From: Cervus elaphus
Taxonomy: Eukaryota; Chordata; Mammalia; Artiodactyla; Cervidae
Assembly (NCBI RefSeq): GCF_910594005.1
Contig: NC_057825.1
Span: 45,043,037-45,107,036, forward strand
Direction: 5' to 3'
Length of the DNA: 64,000 bases
In this document: positions 1 to 10,300 of the stretch, piece after piece
Layout: each line of letters begins with the position of its first letter
Numbering within the stretch: the first letter of the stretch is position 1
The notes under the pieces: generated by a model
Told to the model about the DNA's origin: nothing
What the model saw: only the letters and a program-made list of their open reading frames with translations
Databases searched by the model: none
Translations under genes and position numbers: made by a program

Positions 1-399
1 ACTTGCGGCGTCCATACCTCATGGGCTTGTAACTCTAGCTTTGGCTAAGAATCCAGCCAATATCTGTTCCAGTGGTCGAAGCAAATCCTCAGCCAAAACA
101 AAAAGCAGCCTGCAGAAGGTGAGGGAGTACGGCGTTTCGCAAGTGTTTACATTCCTGACGGGCGAACAAGAAATATTTGGCTCAGACCTCAGAGAAGGGG
201 TCTTGATGTTGCGCGCTGCATACCCTATCTTTGTGGTGGCGACAGCAGGTTGCAGGGCCAGGAGTGGGAGGTGGCTGCGGCCTCAGCCTCAGGTTTGGCT
301 GACACTGCACCACGCCTGCTATTTTAAGGTTAGACCTCTCATACAGGCGCGCGGTGTAGCGAGAAGGCGTCATTTGAAGCGCCCAAACGGCGCTTGGAG

Positions 400-1121
400 A
401 TGAGGCTTTGTGGCTACCGCTGGGCGTTCACGCCTTCCGATCCCCACCACTATAAAGCGGAGGAATCCAAGCAGCAAATGTGTGGGTCACACACCTGCAC
501 TGTCAATCATTGGTGGGTGGACCAGGCTCCACCCAACTCTAGGCTTTTATTGGTCAGACGAGAGGGATAACTAGCACCTCCTTCAGACTGGTCGGTTTCT
601 GCTAGCTTTCAAGTCAGGGTAGAAAGGAACTCACTGCTTCCCATTCTCCGGCTCGCTGGAGAGCCATGTTAGGTCGCGGGATGCAAACGTTACCATTGTC
701 CCGAGACCGCAACACAATACCACCCCCGTTTTCCTCTGCCGCTGCCGCCTCCTCCAAACATATTATTTCAATGAATAAAAAGCCCCACCACTACCACCAC
801 AAGTCGTTTCATTAGTGTAATGTGAGAAGTCTGCGTTTAGGGTGTGAAATCGAAGAAGAGGGACCAGGTGCCCTACTCCGCCGACCAATCCTCTAAACCA
901 GCAAAGACTCAATACTAACTTCCACTATCCAAGAGGCCCCGCGGCGGGCGCAGGTTTTAAATGATTTTTGGCCCCTCGCGGCCCCTGTAGCGTCCCTAGT
1001 TACCGGGGCCCTAGTAACCACCACCCTAAGCAAAGAGCAATCGGGCGCCTGCGGCCACGCCGGCTTCCCCGCCCCGGGCCAGCGCGGGCGCTCAGGCCTC
1101 GGCTGCGCGGTGACGGCCGCT
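400..1121 (+). promoter_or_regulatory. FAM161A: CpG-rich promoter and 5' UTR region of FAM161A
   Basis: The 0.7 kb before the FAM161A start is GC- and CpG-rich, most strongly from about 960 to 1121, continuing through exon 1. It contains a forward CCAAT at 885-889 and inverted CCAAT boxes (ATTGG) at 509-513 and 549-553. A TATAAA at 451-456 is too far upstream to position the main start if transcription begins near the CpG peak. No TATA box lies in the last 200 bases, which fits a dispersed CpG-island promoter. The transcription start cannot be fixed from sequence alone, so the 5' UTR boundary is left open. Confidence 0.65.
994..1019. promoter_or_regulatory. Direct repeat with RFX-like half-sites
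   Basis: CCCTAGTTACC (994-1004) is followed after 4 bases by CCCTAGTAACC (1009-1019), the two copies differing at one base. The same stretch reads as an inverted pair GTTACC (999-1004) and AGTAAC (1013-1018). These match the two half-sites of the RFX X-box found at many cilium genes, but the gap is 8 bases whereas the usual X-box gap is 0-3. A role in ciliary regulation is inference. Confidence 0.35.
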
Positions 1122-1307
1122 ATGCATCGAGCGGCGAAGTTGGCGGCCAGCAGTCTCCAAACCCCGGTCAGTCCCAACACCGGAGCGCGGGTCGCCCAGT
1201 ACGAACGCAAAGACCCCTTGAATTTCCTGTCGGCGGCGGCGGCAGCCATGGAGGAAGAGGAGGAAGAAGAAGAGAAAGAGGCGGCGGCACGGCTGGCGCG
1301 GGCGCCG
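1122..1307 (+). CDS. FAM161A: FAM161A coding exon 1
   Basis: The exon encodes residues 1-62 and ends in phase 0 at the donor GTAATG (1308). The ATG at 1122 begins MHRAAKLAASSLQTP, matching the human N-terminus from its fifth residue. The codon aligned with the human start is ACG (1113-1115), so the bovid start lies three codons downstream. A run of five Ala codons, one Met and eight Glu codons follows (about residues 38-51), in a stretch where human has a shorter acidic run. An in-frame GTG at 1110 can extend the frame but is an unlikely start. Confidence 0.9.
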
Positions 1308-4300
1308 GTAATGCAGGGGCGGGAAGTGGGGTGGGGCTGGGCGCCGGGTGCAATTGGAGGCTGATCGGCGACCCCCGCTGGTGAAGCGCGGGCTGGGAAA
1401 TGCGCACCCTGCCCTGACCCTCCGTACAGGTGAGCCTGGCCCACCACGTCCTCTGGGCCCTCACGGAAAATACTCAAAACCGAGGCGTTGAAAAGTCTTT
1501 TAATTTTAACCAAAGAGATTGTTGTAAGAATTTCTTGGAGGGCATTTACGTTACGCTATTTCTAGAGAGTGAAAAGTACAGAACTTTATTCCTTATGCTC
1601 CAGCAACTGTTGGGAGTAGATATGTGCTTTTCTTTTTTTTTTTTTTCTTTTCAACTTGAGGAAAACTGTGCTGTCCTACAGCAAATCCAAAAAATGCAAG
1701 TGAATCAGCTGTGTTGTCAGGTGTGTTTTGTTGTCACTTCGATGTCTTGGTTATTAGTGCATCTTAATACAATACATGAGAGATGATGTTTAAAACCAGC
1801 AGGGGTTCAGTGGGTAGGTGGGAAACAGAGTTAAGCCTCCAGAGAAGCAAATTACTGAGGCTCCAGTGTTGCCACACGGCTCTTCAGAGTGGGGGAGAAA
1901 CAGCTTTTTCACGGATCAAGTTTCAGTGTCAAGTGTTTTGTGAACACCTGTCTACAAGGTAGGGGGCCAAGTCTGCCATCTGCTCTGTTCACTTAAAAGA
2001 TGAGAACTTTGAATTTTAACCAGCCATCTGCAGATATAAACCTTCTTAACCCCAGGTAAAGATTCTTTTGTTGTTTTTAATATTTATTTATTTGGCTGTG
2101 CTGAGACTCAGTTGCCTCCATGCGACCTTTGTGTGGATTCTTTAGTTGTGGCATGCAGAATCTACTTCCCTGACCAGGGACGGAACCCAAGGCTCTTGCG
2201 CTGGGAGTGCAGAATCTTAACCAGCAGAGAAGTCCCCCAAAATTCTTAATACTGTTTGCTGAAAGCATCTTAGATTCAAAACATGTGATCTAGTGAAAGT
2301 CACTCAGTCGTGTCCGACTCTTTGTGACCCCCATGGACTATAGAGTCCATGGAATTCTCTAGGCCAGAATACTGGAGTGGGCAGCCTTTCCCTTCTCCAG
2401 GGGATCTTGTGGTCTAGGGCTATTAGAAATCACTGGATATTTTGGAATTCTAATCTCTTTAATCTGCACTAAAACTGTTAATGAGTAAATCTGTAGTAAC
2501 ACCTTTTATGGGCAGTATTTTACCAACAGATAAACTACTTGAGGTTATCCAGAGTAAAACAGATTGAGACCCTGAGCTTGAACCAGCATGAGTGACCTAC
2601 AGCCAAATTCATTCATGATGAAGCTTCAAATTTCAATAGCCAATGAAGGAGGTGGACTGATGTTGAAAAATGATTTGAATGAAGAGAAGGATTTGGAGCC
2701 CTGGGTTAGGATCTGTTCATTTGGTAGTTAATATTAAGACGTAACTTCTTTCAGTCTGTTTCCTTATCTATAAAAGAGCTTTAAAATAACTGTCTTTCTT
2801 GTCTCACTGGGCTATTATGAGAACCAAATGAGAGAATATGTCATAGCTAAAAGACAGTTTGTATAAATTACTAATAATAATAACAGCTGCCAGTGAGGCT
2901 GTTATTTGAACACCTATTCCAAAGAGAACAAGAGATTAAGTTCTCTTCTGGCTTGCTGTAGTGGAAAAGTCAGTCATTTCTGTGGTTGCAGGTATACTTC
3001 CAGAGTACCCTATAAAATTGCAAATTTGTATTAGAAACATTACCTTAGGAGAGATCAGTTTATCTAATGAGCTAGTTTCTAAGGGACAGTATCTCACTAA
3101 AAAAGAAAAAGGGAAGCTAAGTTTTGAGTGTAACTCTATTCTGAGACCATGGTACTTGAAGGAACCAAAAGCAAATCTGGATCAGCTGCCACTGTAGTAG
3201 TGGTAAAGAACCCCCTGCCTGCCAGTGCAAGAGATATAAGAGACGTGAATTTGATCCCTGAGTCAGGAAGATCCCTTGAAGAAGGGAATGGAACCCATTC
3301 CAGTGTTCTCTCCAGGAAAATCCCATGGACAGAGGAGCCTGGCAGGCTACAGTCCATAGGGTCACAAAGAGTTTGACGCAACTGAAGTGACCTAGCATGC
3401 AGCACGTAGTAGTAGACCTGTTGGAGACACAAGTGTTGGCAGACAAAGCACTGGAAACGCAAGAAAGAGAGTGCAGCAGCCAAGCTTTACCTTCCTCACA
3501 GTTTGGCTTGATCTCATCTTGATTTTTAAACGCTAGTTTCTCTCAACTTTGTCGTCTATAAAATGGAGTTAACTCAGCTTACCATAGCCATCACACAAAA
3601 TTGATTATGGAGAACTGTCGTAGTTCAGTTAAGTTCAGTTACTCAGTCATGTCCGACTCTTTTCAATCCCATGGACTGCAGCACGCCAGGCCTCCCTGTC
3701 CATCACCAACTCCCGTAGTCTACCCAAACTCATGTCCATTGAGTTGGTGATGCCCTCCAACCATCCCATCCTCTGTCGTCCCCTTCTCCTCCCACCTTCA
3801 ATCTTTCCCAGCATCAGGGTCTTTTCCAATGAGTCAGTTCTTTCACATCAGGTGGCCAAAGTATTGGAATTTCAACGTCAATCCTTCCAATGAACACTCA
3901 GGACTGATCTCCTCTAGGATGGACTGGTTGGATCTCCTTGCAGTCCAAGGGACTTTCAAAAGTCTTCTCCAACACCACAGTTCAAAAGCATCAATTCTTT
4001 GGCACTCAGCTTTCTTTGTAGTCCAATTTTCACATCCATACATGACTACTGGAAAAACCATAGCCTTGACTAGACGGATCTTTGTTGGCAAAGTAATGTC
4101 TCTGCTTTTTAATATGCTGTCTAGATTGGTCATAATGTTCCTTCCAAGGAGTAAGCATCTTTTAATTTTTTTTCCAACAATAATTATGATATCTATTTAA
4201 AGTAATACATTTACAGCCCAAATAGTTCTACATTGTACATTTCAGGTTTAACCAACTTCATAAAAATACTTGAGAACAGCTGTACCCACAGATTTAGACT

Positions 4301-7300
4301 ACTGTATTATTTCTTTGCCCATTCTTCTCTCTCTTTTCTTTCCCGAATAACCTCTTTCAGATACGGTTCAAGGTAGAATTTATCCTCCTCATGTTTTGTC
4401 CACTGCTCTTTAGGCAGGATCTGCTGCCTCATGCTGAGGTCCAGTGCTCTCTTAATGTGAAACACTCTGTCATTATAAAGGTTCTCAGGAAGCCTTCTTA
4501 TGGCTTCTTTTACATCGTCATTTTCATATATTGTGTCATCTTGCATTAAGCCCAGTTTATTGAACCCGGCAGCGTTGTAATACCATTTTCGAATACCCTC
4601 CAGCCACCTGCTTGATGCAACAGCTGGCCAGCCTGCCATGTTGACCTGACGCAGAAGCATTGCATCTTTTAATTTCTTGACTGCAGTCACCATCTGCAGT
4701 GATTTTGGAGCCCAAAAATAAAGTCTGCCACTGTTTCCCCATCTACTGTCATAGCAGGCCCCTTTAAATCCTTTGGCTTGCCAAAGCCACTCCCCCCAAG
4801 TCCCCATGGCTCCATATACACCCCTTGCAGGACTCTGTGCCCATATAAGGGCATTAAGGCATATTCCTTGAATCTAGCCTCAGTTGGAGATATCAGTTCA
4901 CAGGTCTTGCTTTGTGGTTGATGATGATATGGGTAAAGCAATATTCTGTAATTCACAGTTAAAATTTCATGGATTTTCCTAATGGGATGGCCTTCTCTTT
5001 TTCAGCAAATTTTGAGCATTTATTAAGTGCCAGTAATGGACTGTTCAGAAGTGAGTGCTAGCAGACATAGCTCATGTTGTCACACTGCTTCCAGTCTGAT
5101 GGGAAGTTGGACAATAAAAAATGAGCAGTCAAATGATTATAAGACAGGAAATGTTGGGAAGGAGGTGAGCAGGCTACTATAATTAAAAATGCAATAGGCG
5201 GGGACCTACTTCAATGAGTTAACATTTAAGCTAATGCCTGATAGATGAGAAGGAGCAACCATTTTTTAAGACGGGGGTGGGGGTGGGAAAAGCATTCCAG
5301 GCAGAGGGAGCAGCATGTGCAGAGGCCCAAAGATAGAAAGAGAAAGAGTTTTGTGTGATTAAGAATCTGAAAGAAAGCCAACAGGACTGGAAAAGGGAGA
5401 GGGGAAGAGAGCAGAAGATGAGGTCGGAGAGGAAAGGAGGTCCTTATAGACCAAGGTAAGGGGTTTAGTGTTTACTGCAGGTGCAGTGAGAAGTCTGAAG
5501 ACTTTTAAGAGATCTAGCATGTTTCTGTTTACAGTTTTTAAAGATGACTCTGATGGCTTTGTAGGGAATGATTGGAGGGTTTGACAAAGAAAGGAGATTG
5601 GGTAGGAGGCTGTTGCAGTGATTAAGGGGCCAGAGGCAGTGACTTGGACCTAGAGTCCAGGCAAGAAGTGGACACAGATTGCATAGGACTTATGTGAGGC
5701 CAAGGAAGAAGTCAAGAGTGCTCATTCCCAGATTTCTGATTTGCCCAGCTGTATGGAAGATAAAGCCATTTACTGAACTGGGAGTAACTTGGAGAGGAAT
5801 AGATTCAGAGGCTGGGTGGGAATCAAGGTTTCAGTTTTGAACAGGTAAATTTAAGATATCTGTGAAACTAGCAAGTGAAAAGATGTAGGAAGCAGTTGGG
5901 TCTATGAAACTGTAGAACTGTGGGGCATGGGTTGGATATTTCTATCTGGGAGTTTTCAGCATTTTTTAAACAATGGAGTCATTTAGGGGCAGAGTGCAGA
6001 GAAAGAAGAGAAGGGGCCTAGTGTAGAGCTCTTAAAACCCTCAACAACAGTCAAGTCGAGAAAATGGAGCACAAGAGGTTAAGATCAGCTCCCGTGGTAG
6101 AATTATTGCTGAAGTGTGGAAGTTTCCAATTCATTGGTTTCAATGATGAGGGAAAAGGTCAGATGCTACTAAGAGAAGGGACATTTCATCTCTGAAGCAG
6201 GTGGGAAGGCGAAAAGGGGCACAATAGTGGGCAGTTTTGTAGGTGGAAAGATGAGGGAACTTCCCTGTGATGATTTCTTTTTTCCTGAAGAAATAAAGGA
6301 GTTATCATTTGCAGTTGGGGGGTGGGGGTGGGAGCAGATGAACAAGGAACAGGTAGGCAGGATCGTGGGGGCAGTGTGAGAGCCACTTCCAGGAGCACAG
6401 GAGGTGCCAGGCTGACCATTAGAAATTGTTCAGTTTTTAATTTAGTATTACTGTTCACAAAACATTTTCTTTTTGTTGTTGTTACATTTTAATTACAGAA
6501 GTAATTCATGAACACATTCTCCTTTTAAAATTTCAAATGTTATAAGACTAAGGCACTTTACTACTTCTCCCCACAAAAAGAGAGTCTGGCTCCCCCCTTC
6601 CTCCCCATTAATAACCACTGTGTTTTATTTTGTTTTGTTTTTTAAGTATTTGTTTGTTTTATTTGGCTGCACCTGGTCTTAGTTGCAGCATGCAGGATCT
6701 TTAGCTGCAGCATGTGGGATCTAGTTCCTTGAACCAGGGATTGAACCCAGGCCCTGTGCATCGGGAGCCCGCTGGACCACCAGGGAAGTCCTAGTAGTCA
6801 CTGTTTTGAATCAGATATATACTCTAGGCCTTTTCCTATCTCCTGTGTATATAATATTTTAATATATGGTAGCATTTGATAGATATATGTTGTTCTGCCA
6901 CTTGCTTTTTTCCTCTTAGCATTTACATGTAGATCTGCCTCATTCCTTACAAATCTCTTTAATGCAAAAAACAATTTTTAATAAAAATTCCAGAATTGTA
7001 GATGATAGCTTTAACACAGATAATGATGAATGCTGATTACTAATGAAGCAACATGTGTTGGAAGGAGTCATCATCTAAATGGGTCAAGCCAATCTAGGGA
7101 AGATTATCCTCTAATCTCATGGCTGTGTGTACAACATTCCACAAAAAGCTCAACAGTTAAAGGGAAAGGGTGCAATCTTAGGCTCTTGGAAAATAATGTC
7201 CTTGGCCTAGGTTATCTGAACTACTGTTTGCTTCTATGTGGAGAAGACAATGAAAGATGAAATTAGAGTTGAAACTCGCTTATTAACCATTTATCTGTTT

Positions 7301-10300
7301 TGGGTAAAACACTGTGAGATCAGTTTATCTGAAAAGTTCAGTTCAGTGTTCCCAGCATTAAGCTGAAGTGGAGTGACTACTGTGCAGTCCGTGCTTAAGT
7401 ATAATCATCAGGCCTGTCGCATCTCTTTAGAAGTTAAGCATATGCATCCTTCTATATCGTTTTCAAACATCTTTTCCAGGTTCAAATAAATTTCATCCTT
7501 TTTGTGAAAATGATTGTTATAAGACCTTCTTTTAAGGAATGGTCTAAAAGAATGAATGGTGAGTCTGTGGATGCTTTTGCCTAAAAAACAATTCTTTGAA
7601 ATATCCACCCGATTTTAATGATAGCTTTTGGAAGATAAGGCCTTTCCTTAATACTCAGTAGAATATAGCTCTTTAGAGCAGCCAGTATTTCTTTGATTCA
7701 GTCTTTTGTGAGGGAGTACCTGTCCATTCCCCTTGGGAGGACTTAATATTGTTTTAGCTGGACATTTGTTTATCTAGTAAACCCTGATTGAGGGTCGTTC
7801 AATGACCATACACTCTTCTAGGCACTGGGGACACAACAAAGCAAATGCTTGCTTTCGTGATGCTTACTTTTTGGTAGGGACAGGCATGTAATACACAACT
7901 ACATCAGCAAATATGAGTAGAATGTCAGTTGAGGGTGAGTACATATGAGACAAATAAAGCAGAAAAAAAGGGTGACAGTGAGTCAGAGGAGAGGTTGTCA
8001 TTTCAAAAACCGGTAGTCAATGAAGACCTTGTGGAGAGGATGACATTTTGAGTAAAGCTCTGAAGGAGCGAGCAGGTGGGCTGTGCAGATATCTGGAGGC
8101 AGAGCATCCAAGGGGGAGGGAATAGTAAGCCCTCGAGGTGATTCTGCTGATTCTGTGAGCACTAGAGAACCTGCAGACTGGAATCAGCCCCTGCTGCTAG
8201 AGTGAGCTGCTGCTGCCCAGAGGAAGAACACTGCTGGGGTGATGTTGTGTTGTTGTGCTTAGTCGCTCAGTCGTGTCCAACTCTTTGCGACCCCATAGAC
8301 TGTAGTCTGCCAGGCTCCTCTGTCCATGGGGATTCTCCAGGCAAGAATACTGGAGTGGGTCGCCATGCCCTCCTCCAGAGGATCTTCCCAACCCAGGGAT
8401 TGAAACCAGGTCTCCCACATTACAGGCGGATTCTTTACTGTCTGAGCCACCGGGGAAGCTGGGGTGATACAAGCAGACGGATGGAGAACGAACAGGAAGG
8501 AATAGTCCCTTCTTTCTCCTCCAGCCTTGCAGTCTCCCTCTAGCCCCACTTTTGGCAGAATCTAGCGGGAAGCCTCTGGCAAAGCAGAAATGTGCTTTGC
8601 AGAGTCCCATCCCCAGCATCACATAGCAGGGTAGAGAAGGGTGGCTTTGGAGCTGTGAGACAATAGTTTAACAACTGGCTCACATACTTTATGTTTCTTA
8701 AAGCTGAAGTTCCAAAGTTCTTAGCCTCACCACATGACTAAGAAGTGCAGAACCTAGGCTTGAATGAGAATTCTGACACCATGTCTGTACTCTTTCCCCC
8801 AAGCCACATGAACGTTCCAAACTGCAAAGTGTCCAACCCTTTCAGCTTTGAAGGGTTTTAAGGGGGCTAAAACCAGGTGACCAGGGAGGGGTCGGGAGCC
8901 AGCTATATACAGAAACAGAAACCACCTCAGTTGCTCTAACCTCCCTTTCCGGGCTTTCTGCCTTAAATTGCTTTGTGCATTTTCACTTTCCTTATAGCCT
9001 GCAGCTGTGTACTTTCCACCATGTCCACCCATCCACCCACAACCCCATCTCCACTGCTTTTACTGTCATTTCCTCTTTCTAGAGTACCTTTTCCCTCTTT
9101 CCCCATATACTTTCTCTGATCCTCCAGTTTTTCCATTCTTTGTCTCAGCTCAAATATCACCTCCTCCAGGAAGTCTTTCGGTATCTTCCAAACTCAAATA
9201 AAACCAAAGCTCCCTTCCTTTAAATACGGTATCACTTTGTTGCTGAATCCAAGTTCGTTTGCCCCGTGCACAGTGAAGCCAGACAAACTGACACATTAGA
9301 GCTTGGAGCAGAGAAAGGTTTATTGCAGAGCCAAGCAAGGACAATGGGCAGCTTGTCCTCAAAAAGCCCAACTACTCTGTTGGGGAAGAGGTTTTTATAA
9401 GCAAAATTTAGGGGGTGGGCTTCAAGGGTATGTGACCTTTTCTCTGATTGGTTGATGGGAGATAACAGGGTGGTGGCCAAGGAAGCTCCATCATCAGCCT
9501 TCCAGTTCCAACCATTCTGGGATCCATGTGTTTCTGCTCAGCCTGAAGTTACCATCCTCCACCTGGGTGGGTGCCTTAGTTTCTGTATCAGATTGTTTTG
9601 TGTTTCCCTTAAGGAGGAACCAGGACCCTGCTCCTTTCCCACACTAGTTCTTGACTGCCTCTCCTTTTTTTTTCTGCAGTCCCTCACTCCTCTAATTAGT
9701 AACTGTTTGCATCTGCTCTTTGAAACAAGGACATGGAAAGACTTCTGTGTCCTGGAGGGCCTCACAGGATTCTGCTCAGTTTCAACCTGATCTTTGTGAT
9801 CTTTCATGACCGTGGTCCATTTCATACTTTTTTGTACATTATTTTTAAAAATTCGTTATTTACTGTATTTTTGGTGGCACTGGGTCTTTGTTGCTGCTTG
9901 CAAGCTTTCTCTAGTTGTGGCAAGTGGGAGCTACTCTTCATTCATTTCATGGGCTTCTCATTGCAGTGGCTTCTCCTGTTGTGGAGAACAGGTTCTAGGC
10001 TCATGGGTCTCAGTAGTTACAGCTCGTGGGCTCTGGAGTGCGGGTTCAGTAGTTGTGGTGCACGGGCTGAGTTGCTCCGTGCCGCGTGGAATCATTCCAG
10101 ACGAGGGATTGAATCCGTGTCCCCTGCATTGACAGCTGGATTCTCAACCAGTGGACCACCAGGGAAGTCCTATCACTGCTTATTTGGATGCTAGTGTTTG
10201 CCAACATTTCCATCCTCAAGTTCTTGCCTCTCACTGCCCACAGAAAGCCTTGTCTACACCCAGGGCTGGACCTGCATTTCTGTGTGCATTGCTGGCTCCT

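Noticed and set aside
41..403. 120-codon plus-strand frame upstream of FAM161A
   Set aside because: Its first codon is not ATG (TTG), the composition is unremarkable and no homology is recognised. It lies in the CpG-rich upstream region.
1110..1112. GTG as the FAM161A start
   Set aside because: It is in frame but GTG is rarely used in mammals. The ATG at 1122 follows four codons later and aligns with the human N-terminus.
893..1513. 206-codon minus-strand frame opposite FAM161A exon 1
   Set aside because: CpG-rich DNA lacks stop codons by composition. The product is low-complexity Ser/Pro/Ala/Arg and overlaps the real exon antisense.
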